DNA of 12,474 bases from an uncultured Lachnospiraceae bacterium (GTDB taxonomy: Bacteria; Bacillota; Clostridia; Lachnospirales; Lachnospiraceae), in assembly GCA_910586615.1 (NCBI GenBank), contig CAJUJP010000070.1, positions 3,196 to 15,669 on the forward strand, written 5' to 3'. Positions 6,230-12,474 of the stretch are shown here, piece after piece; within the stretch, counting starts at the first letter, position 1, and every line of letters starts with the position of its first letter. The notes below the pieces were generated by a model that saw only the letters and a program-made list of their open reading frames with translations, did no database searches and was not told the origin of the DNA. Position numbers and translations under genes: made by a program.

Positions 6230-7486
6230 TCAGTCGAACAAAAACTGTGCCATGGCATAATTACCCACTTCCATCCCCCGTTCGGTGAGCCTGATGCGGT
6301 TCTGCTCTTTCAGCAGCAGGCCCTGACGATACAGGCCGGCCAGCACATCACCATACACTGTCTCCATCGGCAGGCCGAAAGTGCGTTCAAACTTCTCCTC
6401 ACTCACCCCGTTGACCATGCGAAGCCCCAGAAACATGAACTCTTCCATTTGCTCCCGGGTGGTCAGAATCTGCCTGTCCGGGATAAATTCCGCTGCTGTT
6501 TCCGCCGCCTGCACCTTTCCCTGTAGGTTTCCTTCTTCCCCGCACACATCCGCCTCCACGCCCGGCTGTTCCACATACTTCTGGTAGTGCTTCATTTCTG
6601 CCGGATTGCTCCACCTCACATTTCCCACCATGGAAGATGCACCCAGGCCGAATCCGGCATAATCCCCCCGCTGCCAGTAAACCTTGTTATGCCTGCACTC
6701 ATACCCTTCCAGCGCGTAGTTGGAAATCTCGTACCTGTGATAGCCGCCGGAAGCCAGAACTTCCCTCGTGAGCCGGTCCATTTCCTGTTCTTCCTCCTCC
6801 GTAGGAAAAAGGTAATCCGCTCTCCGTTCATACAACGGCGTACCCTCTTCCAGAATCAGGCTGTAGGCCGAAATATGCTCCGGCAAAAGAGCAATCACCC
6901 GCTTAAGCGTCTGCTCATAGGATGCCGCGCTCTGGCCGGGCAGCGCCGATATCAGATCAATATTGATATTGCGAAACCCCGCCTTTTCTGCTGCATCGTA
7001 AGTGTTCAGGAACGTCCGGTAATCATGGATTCTGCCAATCCGCGCAAGTTCACTGTCATCCGCAGACTGCAGTCCGATGCTGAGGCGGTTGATACCGGCT
7101 GCCACATACTGCCGCAGCTTTTGGGCATCTGCAGTTCCGGGATTCATTTCCATCGTGATCTCCGCCCCGGCTTCCATCCTGTAGTTTTTTCTCACAATTT
7201 CCATCACATCTGTTATTATATTCCCGGAAAGCAGAGATGGAGTCCCCCCTCCCCAGAAAACAGAAATCACCTGATGCTGCCGGTATTTGACTGACTCACG
7301 AACAAGTTCTTTTTTTATCAGGTTTACATAATGCTTTATTTTTTCTTCAGCTGAAGAACCGGCGCACAGCGCGGAAGGAGTCTCAATCCGAGAAACTGTT
7401 CCGGACACAGGAAAAGACAGGAAATCGCAGTAAAGGCATTTTCTGACACAAAAAGGAATGTGAATATAAATGCTCAACTCTTTCAT
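6230..7486 (-). CDS. hemW: HemW, radical-SAM-type haem chaperone (formerly HemN-like)
   Basis: Encodes 418 aa from the ATG at 7486, with AGGAG 6 nt upstream; the protein then opens KELSIYIHIPFC as in the family. A GTG at 7567 would add 27 unconserved residues and lacks a good ribosome binding site. The iron-sulfur motif CVRKCLYCDF (Cys13, Cys17, Cys20) has Phe where true HemN has a fourth Cys, which marks HemW. GGGTPSLL (79-86), NRLSIGLQS (133-141) and the C-terminal HNKVYW (266-271) are present. HemW binds haem and delivers it to membrane cytochromes rather than oxidising coproporphyrinogen. It is about 40 residues longer than the E. coli protein, with extra segments near 27-48 and 311-336. 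It lies 134 nt downstream of lepA, the order also known from Bacillus. Confidence 0.93.
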   Translation of the reverse strand: MKELSIYIHIPFCVRKCLYCDFLSFPVSGTVSRIETPSALCAGSSAEEKIKHYVNLIKKELVRESVKYRQHQVISVFWGGGTPSLLSGNIITDVMEIVRKNYRMEAGAEITMEMNPGTADAQKLRQYVAAGINRLSIGLQSADDSELARIGRIHDYRTFLNTYDAAEKAGFRNINIDLISALPGQSAASYEQTLKRVIALLPEHISAYSLILEEGTPLYERRADYLFPTEEEEQEMDRLTREVLASGGYHRYEISNYALEGYECRHNKVYWQRGDYAGFGLGASSMVGNVRWSNPAEMKHYQKYVEQPGVEADVCGEEGNLQGKVQAAETAAEFIPDRQILTTREQMEEFMFLGLRMVNGVSEEKFERTFGLPMETVYGDVLAGLYRQGLLLKEQNRIRLTERGMEVGNYAMAQFLFD

Positions 7487-7620
7487 CTGCTGCTCCTGTC
7501 TTTTAACATCCGTATTCCGGTCCCGTACCTGCCGGCACACTCTCCTGGCGTGCTCTGCCTGTTTCACATTTTCTTACGATCCGGCTCTCTATGCCCGGCT
7601 TCCGCTTCTATAATTAATGC

Positions 7621-9435
7621 TTATTTATCGTCAAGCTTCAAAACACTCATAAACGCGCTCTGCGGAATCTCCACATTCCCCACCTGGCGCATACGTTTCT
7701 TGCCTTCCTTCTGTTTCTCAAGCAGTTTCTTTTTACGGGTGATGTCACCGCCGTAACACTTGGCAAGCACATCCTTGCGCATGGCCTTGACTGTCTCTCT
7801 CGCAATGATCTTGCCGCCCACCGCTGCCTGGATCGGTATCTCAAAGAGATGTCTCGGTATCTCGTCTTTCAGCTTCTCACACATCTTCCTGCCCCGTTCA
7901 TAAGCGCTGTCCGCATGAACGATAAAGGATAATGCATCCACCTCATCGTGGTTGATCAGTATATCCAGCTTCACCAGTTTAGACGCTTCATAGCCTTTCA
8001 GTTCATAGTCAAAAGATGCGTATCCTCTGGATCTGGATTTCAGTGCGTCGAAGAAATCATAAATGATCTCATTCAAAGGCAGTTCATATTTGAGCAGCGC
8101 CCTGGAAGCCTCGATATATTCCGTACTGATATATTTTCCCCGCCGCTCCTGGCATAACTGCATAATGGAACCGATGAACTCTGTAGTCACCATGATCTCC
8201 GCATTCACCACCGGTTCTTCCATATAATCTATCTGTGCCGGATCGGGCAGATTAGACGGGTTTGTCAGTTCAATCATCTCTCCGTCTGTTTTATGCACTC
8301 TATAAATAACACCCGGTGCGGTAGTCACCAGATCCAGATTGTACTCCCGTTCCAGCCTCTCCTGTATGATTTCCAGATGCAGGAGCCCAAGAAATCCGCA
8401 GCGGAAACCAAAGCCCAGAGCAATGGATGTCTCCGGCTCATAGTGCAGAGAAGCGTCATTCAACTGCAGCTTCTCCAAGGCATCCCTCAGATCAGGATAC
8501 TTTGCGCCGTCCGCGGGATACATGCCGCAGTACACCATGGAATTGACTTTCTTATAGCCGGGAAGGGGTTCGGCACAGGGGTTGTTCACATCCGTTACCG
8601 TATCACCCACCGCCGTATCTTTTACATTCTTGATGGATGCTGTCAGATAACCCACCATTCCTGCGGATAATTCCTCACAGGGAATAAACTGCCCCGCTCC
8701 GAAATAACCCACTTCCACCACTTCCGCCGTGGCGCCTGTGGCCATCATCCTGATGGATGTCCCTTTTCGGACACTGCCTTCCATGATCCGGCAGAATACG
8801 ATCACCCCTTTATAAGAGTCATACACCGAGTCAAAAATCAGCGCCTGCAAGGGGTTGTCCGGGCTGCCTCCTGGAGCGGGAATCTTTTCCACCACCGCCT
8901 CTAAGACTTCCTCGATGCCAATCCCGTTTTTTGCAGAAATAAGAGGCGCATCCTGAGCTTCGATGCCGATCACGTCCTCGATTTCATTTTTTACCCGGTC
9001 AGGCTCGGCGCTTGGCAGGTCAATCTTATTGATCACCGGAAACACATCCAGATCATGATCCAGCGCCAGATATACATTCGCAAGCGTCTGCGCCTCGATT
9101 CCCTGAGCCGCGTCCACCACCAGGATCGCGCCGTCGCAGGCCGCCAGCGAACGGCTTACTTCATAATTAAAGTCCACATGTCCCGGTGTGTCGATAAGAT
9201 TAAAAATATATTCGTTCCCGTCCTTGGCCTGATATATGATGCGTACTGTCTGAGCCTTGATGGTAATGCCGCGCTCACGCTCAAGTTCCATGTTATCCAG
9301 CACCTGCGCCTGCATCTCTCTGCTGGTGAGCAGTCCTGTTTTCTCTATGATTCTGTCCGCCAATGTCGATTTACCGTGATCGATATGGGCTACAATACAA
9401 AAATTTCTGATTTTACTCTGGTCTATGGCTGCCAT
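7621..9435 (-). CDS. lepA: Translation factor LepA (EF-4), GTPase
   Basis: Encodes 604 aa, close to the family norm of about 600. GTPase motifs are intact: G1 AHIDHGKS (16-23), the switch I region ERERGITIKAQT (52-63), G3 DTPGH (82-86), G4 NKID (136-139) and G5 SAK (167-169). EF-G-like domains and the LepA-specific C-terminal domain follow, ending near the stop in a basic segment and SVLKLDDK. LepA acts on ribosomes in back-translocation, initiation or 30S assembly, depending on the study. The start is ATG at 9435 with GGAGG 6 nt upstream; an upstream in-frame extension of 19 codons is not conserved-looking. It lies 59 nt after spoIIP and has its own promoter in that gap. Confidence 0.97.
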   Translation of the reverse strand: MAAIDQSKIRNFCIVAHIDHGKSTLADRIIEKTGLLTSREMQAQVLDNMELERERGITIKAQTVRIIYQAKDGNEYIFNLIDTPGHVDFNYEVSRSLAACDGAILVVDAAQGIEAQTLANVYLALDHDLDVFPVINKIDLPSAEPDRVKNEIEDVIGIEAQDAPLISAKNGIGIEEVLEAVVEKIPAPGGSPDNPLQALIFDSVYDSYKGVIVFCRIMEGSVRKGTSIRMMATGATAEVVEVGYFGAGQFIPCEELSAGMVGYLTASIKNVKDTAVGDTVTDVNNPCAEPLPGYKKVNSMVYCGMYPADGAKYPDLRDALEKLQLNDASLHYEPETSIALGFGFRCGFLGLLHLEIIQERLEREYNLDLVTTAPGVIYRVHKTDGEMIELTNPSNLPDPAQIDYMEEPVVNAEIMVTTEFIGSIMQLCQERRGKYISTEYIEASRALLKYELPLNEIIYDFFDALKSRSRGYASFDYELKGYEASKLVKLDILINHDEVDALSFIVHADSAYERGRKMCEKLKDEIPRHLFEIPIQAAVGGKIIARETVKAMRKDVLAKCYGGDITRKKKLLEKQKEGKKRMRQVGNVEIPQSAFMSVLKLDDK

Positions 9436-9462
9436 AAACTTCCTCCTTGTCATACAGAAGTA

Positions 9463-9491
9463 AGTATAACAAATCAGAAAAAATATGTCCA
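9463..9491 (-). promoter_or_regulatory. Sigma-A-like promoter for lepA
   Basis: Minus-strand TGGACA (9486-9491) and TATACT (9463-9468) are separated by 17 nt, entirely within the 59-nt spoIIP-lepA gap. The predicted leader is about 20 nt and carries the AAGGAGG site. This would let lepA be expressed in growth independently of the sporulation gene upstream. Confidence 0.65.
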
Positions 9492-9494
9492 CTG

Positions 9495-10796
9495 TTAAGA
9501 TGAGGTATAATCGCCGCTGAGCACCAGATCCAGCACATGGGCCAGAGGATCACAGGCATTCATCGCCTCTTCCAGCGTATTGTTCTGTGCTCCCAGTTCG
9601 ATCAGCAGCGTCTTCGGGCACAAGTGCATATTATAGCGGTAAGCCTTCAGATAGATTCTTCTGGCTACACCCGGATAATACTCGTTACAGGCTGCCTGCA
9701 TCTGGAAGGAAAAAGCCAGATTATCTTCCAGATACGGATTTTCCAGATATTCAATAGGTCCCTTGCCGGTACGGCTCAGACCGTTGAAAAACATAAACTG
9801 TGCCGTGGGCCTGCCCTGCAGGTTCATCACCAGCCTTTTACTTTCCGGCATGGCATCCCTGTGAAGATCAATCACCACTTCAATGGACGGGTTTTCCGCC
9901 AGCAGCTGCTCGATGGCGGGCAGGGAATTGCTGTAGGCGTAATCTCTGGATTCACTGTCATAGCTCACTGTATGGTGCATCACATGATAACCGTACCGCT
10001 CTTCCAGAATGGAGGCAAGATAGTCTCCCACTCCCACGATACCGGTGGAAGGATCCTCCGGCGTGGAATCTGCAAAGGCTTCTTTGGCATGGGTATGATA
10101 AATCAGGATCTGAGGTTCATCGGCGCTTCCTTTCATACGCATGTCCTTAGACAGCAGCTTTTCTGCCTGCAAAAGCTCATCTCCGGCCTTTGTAGTGCTG
10201 TCCACCGCATAAAACGCCTTCACCAGATCTTCATAGTTTTGCAGTTCGTCCCACTTGTAGCTGTAGTTCTTCTCCATCACAGGCGCAAAGCCTGCCGGTG
10301 TATTTTCGGAAACCTGCTCTCCGGCCGGTTCCTGCTGCACCGCCTGATTTTCCAGATACATACCGTTTTCCGCAAGCAGAGCGTCCGCCAGCCCCTGCTC
10401 AAGATGCATCGCATTCTCGTCATATTCCAGTTCGTCTTCCGGGATGGATTTATGATCCTCGTCACTGCCCTCTAACATGAGCAGTCTGGCATAGTCACTT
10501 TCCGTCTCCGCTTCCACGCCTCCTTCCGATTCCATGCCATAAAGGAAGACCGGATAATCCGCCAGCAGCCACTTTTGATACACATCACTTGTTATTTTAT
10601 TCTCCTTCCGCCTGTTCAGACTATGTACGCCGGGCAGATACGGCTCCATCATCATATCCTGTATCCAGCCCGAAAGCGCCCCGTCTTTATCCTTTTGCTC
10701 TTTCCGCGTTTTTGTGCCTTCCGACAGAATAAAGAAAAAAGATATCAGAACAAGTGCTATGATAATAATTCTCAATATTTTCTTTTTCATGTCCAT
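9495..10796 (-). CDS. spoIIP: Stage II sporulation protein P (engulfment peptidoglycan hydrolase)
   Basis: Encodes 433 aa. Lys/Arg residues precede one membrane segment (about 7-24), followed by a charged, Glu-rich linker (about 27-175) and the C-terminal amidase/endopeptidase domain. Catalytic-region motifs are LIYHTHAKEAF (231-241), VIDLHRDA (308-315) and LIELGAQNNTLEEA (398-411). SpoIIP cleaves peptidoglycan stem peptides and cross-links in the DMP machine with SpoIID and SpoIIM, driving septal thinning and engulfment from the mother cell. It lies 126 nt downstream of gpr, the order also found in Bacillus. The start is ATG at 10796, or Met3; neither has a clear ribosome binding site, and CATATAATA lies only 7 nt upstream, which would give an almost leaderless message if it is the -10 box. 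Confidence 0.95.
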   Translation of the reverse strand: MDMKKKILRIIIIALVLISFFFILSEGTKTRKEQKDKDGALSGWIQDMMMEPYLPGVHSLNRRKENKITSDVYQKWLLADYPVFLYGMESEGGVEAETESDYARLLMLEGSDEDHKSIPEDELEYDENAMHLEQGLADALLAENGMYLENQAVQQEPAGEQVSENTPAGFAPVMEKNYSYKWDELQNYEDLVKAFYAVDSTTKAGDELLQAEKLLSKDMRMKGSADEPQILIYHTHAKEAFADSTPEDPSTGIVGVGDYLASILEERYGYHVMHHTVSYDSESRDYAYSNSLPAIEQLLAENPSIEVVIDLHRDAMPESKRLVMNLQGRPTAQFMFFNGLSRTGKGPIEYLENPYLEDNLAFSFQMQAACNEYYPGVARRIYLKAYRYNMHLCPKTLLIELGAQNNTLEEAMNACDPLAHVLDLVLSGDYTSS

Positions 10797-10803
10797 ATGA
10801 AAC

Positions 10804-10812
10804 TATTATATG
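10804..10812 (-). promoter_or_regulatory. Candidate sporulation-type -10 box for spoIIP
   Basis: Minus-strand CATATAATA lies just before the spoIIP ATG. CATA...TA boxes are typical of sigma-E and sigma-K promoters, and spoIIP is sigma-E-dependent in Bacillus. No good -35 (sigma-E or sigma-A) stands at the right distance; GCATG lies 17 nt upstream and resembles a sigma-G -35. The motif is short, so this is tentative. Confidence 0.35.
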
Positions 10813-10828
10813 CTGTACATACATAGCT

Positions 10829-10891
10829 TCATGCCATAAGCCGGGCATTTGCCCTGTGCACGCTGGCCGTTTTTCCCGGAAAGTCCCGCAC
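10829..10891 (-). CDS. Possible 20-residue small ORF between gpr and spoIIP
   Basis: A GTG at 10891 is preceded by AAAAAGGAGAG, with AGTGCA between it and the start, which is a better ribosome binding site than that of spoIIP. The frame runs 20 codons (MRDFPGKTASVHRANARLMA) to TGA. It is basic, with no hydrophobic segment, and unlike any family I recognise. It could be a leader peptide that couples translation towards spoIIP, or chance. Confidence 0.25.
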   Translation of the reverse strand: MRDFPGKTASVHRANARLMA

Positions 10892-10922
10892 TGCACTCTC
10901 TCCTTTTTGTACCGGCGGGCGC

Positions 10923-11810
10923 TTACTCCCCCTCTTCCTCATCCGGACAGGTGAGTGCTTTATTGATTCCGTCACACAAAATATGGCTGATCTGCTGAAT
11001 CTGCTGATCCACATCTTTCGTGGTGACATACATATTATTCAATTCCTTCAGCGTAACCGGACGTTCACCCATGGCATCACCGACGATCGTCGCCGCGTCC
11101 ACCACCGTAGGCACACCCAGCGCCAGCACCGGAATCTGCAGGCTTTCCTGGGTGATGGCATTGCGGTGGTTTCCCACCCCTGACCCCGGATGGATGCCTG
11201 TGTTCGTGATCTGTATGGTACGGTTCAGCCGCTTGGTAGAGCGGGCTGCCAGCGCGTCGATCACGATCACCATATCCGGCTTTGTCTCGCCGATCACACC
11301 TCTGATGATTTCCGCCGACTCCATCCCTGTTTTTGCCATAACACCTGGAATCAGGCTGCTCACCTGATGCATCCTGGAACGATTATACGCTACCTTTCCG
11401 TACTCCCTCACGATATGCCTGTTGACGAACAGGTTATCCACCACATTAGGCCCCAGCGAATCCGCCGTCACTTCCCGGTTTCCCAGCCCCACTACCAGAA
11501 TAGACTGTTCCCTGTCCGGGTCAGGCAGAACGCTTCGCAGCTCTCTGGCCAGAACCTCCGAAATTTCCTGATGATAATCCTCCTCCGGCTCCGTCATCGC
11601 GGGAGCTTCCAGCGTAATGTAGATCCCCATTGGCTTGCCCAGCATTTTAGCGCCGTTTTTGGTCTCGATCACCACCTTGGTAATATGCACATCGCCTGCC
11701 TCATCATAGTGCTCTTCCACCGCAACTCCGTGGAGTCCGGCCGCTTTATCCTCGATACTTTCTCTGGCTTCCAACGCCAAGTCCGTCCTGACTGCCTGCC
11801 AGCTATCCAT
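10923..11810 (-). CDS. gpr: GPR endopeptidase, spore protease that degrades SASPs
   Basis: Encodes 295 aa, shorter than the roughly 370 of Bacillus GPR but with the core complete. VRTDLALE at 7-14 matches the autoprocessing site, expected between Asp10 and Leu11, so the pro-sequence is only about 10 residues. Conserved blocks are VVGLGNREVTADSLGP (106-121), VIVIDALAAR (181-190) and TGIHPGSGVGNHR (204-216); the Asp residues in the first two blocks are those proposed for catalysis in this atypical aspartic protease. GPR is made in the forespore as a zymogen and cleaves small acid-soluble proteins at germination. The start is ATG at 11810 with GAGGA 7 nt upstream. The C-terminal end is acidic (DEEEGE). 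It is transcribed divergently from rpsT and followed by spoIIP. Confidence 0.95.
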   Translation of the reverse strand: MDSWQAVRTDLALEARESIEDKAAGLHGVAVEEHYDEAGDVHITKVVIETKNGAKMLGKPMGIYITLEAPAMTEPEEDYHQEISEVLARELRSVLPDPDREQSILVVGLGNREVTADSLGPNVVDNLFVNRHIVREYGKVAYNRSRMHQVSSLIPGVMAKTGMESAEIIRGVIGETKPDMVIVIDALAARSTKRLNRTIQITNTGIHPGSGVGNHRNAITQESLQIPVLALGVPTVVDAATIVGDAMGERPVTLKELNNMYVTTKDVDQQIQQISHILCDGINKALTCPDEEEGE

Positions 11811-12031
11811 GACATATTCCTCATTTCCCGCATTTTATCTTACTATATGCGTATAATTATAAGTTGGTTACCATTCAGTGCCTGTCTGCCCGGAGCAAAC
11901 CATGCAGGCTGCACAGCACGCCCTGAACTGCATTCTGAATTTCTTTCGCAGCGTTTCGGTTCTTTTCTCTGTCACTGTGTGAACAGTAACACTTTCTTTT
12001 CTATTTTTTGCAAAAATAAACAAAATATGTA

Positions 12032-12060
12032 TTGACATCGCCAAACTCATAATCTACAAT
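12032..12060 (+). promoter_or_regulatory. Strong sigma-A promoter for rpsT
   Basis: A consensus TTGACA (12032-12037) and TACAAT (12055-12060) are spaced by 17 nt. An A/T-rich stretch just upstream (12002-12031), including the palindrome TTTTTGCAAAAA, could act as an UP element. The predicted leader before the ATG is about 90 nt. Confidence 0.85.
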
Positions 12061-12076
12061 AATATGCGTGTGTTTC

Positions 12077-12112
12077 CATTAAAACGTCCGTGTCCGGCTT
12101 TAATGAGACACG
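12077..12112 (+). promoter_or_regulatory. rpsT leader with two mutually exclusive hairpins
   Basis: CATTAAA (12077-12083) can pair with TTTAATG (12099-12105). CGTGTC (12089-12094), inside that loop, can pair with GACACG (12107-12112). The two stems interlock, so they form either alternatives or a pseudoknot. This ends about 30 nt before the ribosome binding site. S20 is autoregulated in E. coli, so a leader binding site is conceivable; no known leader family is claimed. Confidence 0.4.
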
Positions 12113-12155
12113 TCCTAATAAAGAGATAAAGATAATATGAATCGGAGGTGTGATC

Positions 12156-12419
12156 ATGGCTAATATCAAATCTGCAAAGAAAAGAATTCTGGTAAACAAG
12201 ACAAAGGCTGACAGAAACAAAGCGATCAAGTCCAGCGTCAAGACAGCAGTCAAGAAAGTATACGCTGCTATCGAGGCTAAGGATCAGGAAGCTGCAAAGA
12301 CAGCTCTGACTGCTGCTACATCAGCTCTTGGCAAAGCTACTCAGAAAGGTGTTTATCACAAGAACACTTCTGCCAGAAAGATATCCCGTATGACTCTTGC
12401 CGTGAATAAGATGGCATAA
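12156..12419 (+). CDS. rpsT: 30S ribosomal protein S20
   Basis: Encodes 87 aa, the normal length. It starts ANIKSAKKRILVN and is rich in Lys and Ala, with the helical repeats typical of S20. It is a primary 16S rRNA binding protein. The start is the ATG at 12156 with GGAGGTG 5 nt upstream; an in-frame GTG at 12150 overlaps the ribosome binding site and is not used. It is monocistronic and the only plus-strand gene, divergent from gpr as in related Firmicutes. Codon use is markedly plainer (GCT, AAG, AAA) than in the neighbouring genes, as expected for high expression. Confidence 0.98.
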   Translation: MANIKSAKKRILVNKTKADRNKAIKSSVKTAVKKVYAAIEAKDQEAAKTALTAATSALGKATQKGVYHKNTSARKISRMTLAVNKMA

Positions 12420-12452
12420 AAAAAAAGTTAATTTGCTTCGCAAATTAACTTT
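12418..12452 (-). terminator. Strong hairpin with T run for minus-strand transcripts entering from the right
   Basis: AAAGTTAATTTGC (12424-12436) and GCAAATTAACTTT (12440-12452) form a perfect 13-bp stem with a TTC loop. On the minus strand the hairpin is followed by nine T (12418-12426), a classic intrinsic terminator that overlaps the rpsT stop. On the plus strand only TTT follows, so rpsT termination by it would be weaker. This implies a convergent gene beyond the right edge. Confidence 0.7.
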
Positions 12453-12454
12453 GC

Positions 12455-12474
12455 GAGATCCGCTTCGCGGACTC
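12455..12474. repeat. Second GCTTCGC-apex hairpin at the right edge
   Basis: GAG-A-TCCGC / GCGGA-CTC pairs over eight base pairs with one bulged A and a TTC loop. It shares the apex GCTTCGC with the hairpin 3 nt to the left. Two adjacent hairpins with the same apex suggest a small repetitive element or tandem terminators. It reaches the end of the window, so it may continue. Confidence 0.55.

Larger units (their letters stand above)
11811..12155. other. 345-bp divergent intergenic region gpr / rpsT
   Basis: Contains the rpsT promoter and leader on the right and the gpr 5' flank on the left. For gpr, minus-strand CATATAGTA at 11841-11849 has AC 17 nt upstream (11867-11868), formally a sigma-K pattern, and an overlapping TATAAT without a good -35. 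No sigma-G pattern, expected for gpr, fits cleanly. Two palindromes lie between: GTCACTGT/ACAGTAAC at 11971-11990 (one mismatch) and perfect TTTTTGCAAAAA at 12005-12016. No gene is supported in 11870-12030. Confidence 0.6.

Noticed and set aside
7487..7567. N-terminal extension of hemW from a GTG at 7567
   Set aside because: The 27 extra residues do not resemble the family, and the ATG at 7486 has the proper ribosome binding site.
9537..10475. 312-codon plus-strand open frame antisense to spoIIP
   Set aside because: Shadow of the spoIIP codon pattern; His/Cys/Arg-rich composition with no motif.
11190..12035. 281-codon plus-strand open frame antisense to gpr and into the intergenic region
   Set aside because: Mostly antisense to gpr, no ribosome binding site, no family features, and it ends in the rpsT promoter region.

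Overview
The window looks like chromosomal DNA of an anaerobic, endospore-forming Firmicute of the class Clostridia, most likely Lachnospiraceae or a close relative. The basis is three sporulation genes (gpr, spoIIP, a sigK-type sigma factor), strong AGGAGG-type ribosome binding sites, and the order rpsT / gpr / spoIIP / lepA / hemW, which is also known from Bacillus. The family assignment is inference. There is no rRNA, tRNA, CRISPR array, insertion sequence or prophage gene.

Layout from right to left, because every CDS except rpsT is on the minus strand. The right end has rpsT (ribosomal protein S20, plus strand) with a strong sigma-A promoter, a structured leader and a hairpin/T-run terminator that works best for minus-strand transcription entering from outside. 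Divergent from it is gpr (spore protease), then spoIIP (engulfment peptidoglycan hydrolase), then lepA with its own sigma-A-like promoter just beyond the spoIIP stop, then hemW (radical-SAM-type haem chaperone). Next comes a promoter-preceded run of sigK, a degenerate HD-GYP protein and pilT (twitching ATPase), ended by a hairpin terminator. In Bacillus the position after hemW is occupied by hrcA and the heat-shock operon.

Left of pilT is about 1.06 kb without a convincing gene. It is made of an 18-bp tandem repeat array, a 12-bp-stem inverted repeat and a strongly strand-biased pyrimidine tract with a roughly 38-bp period. Then comes comM (YifB family AAA+ ATPase, TTG start), a 215-bp gap, and the first 33 codons of an unidentified minus-strand gene at the left edge. 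That gene's start region is a perfect 39-bp in-frame tandem repeat that duplicates the initiation codon.

Biologically the window mixes housekeeping translation (S20, LepA), haem metabolism (HemW), sporulation (GPR, SpoIIP, SigK), type IV pilus retraction (PilT) and competence-related DNA handling (ComM). The least conventional part is sigK, a c-di-GMP-phosphodiesterase-like protein that has lost most of its active site, and a pilus motor arranged as one apparent transcription unit.
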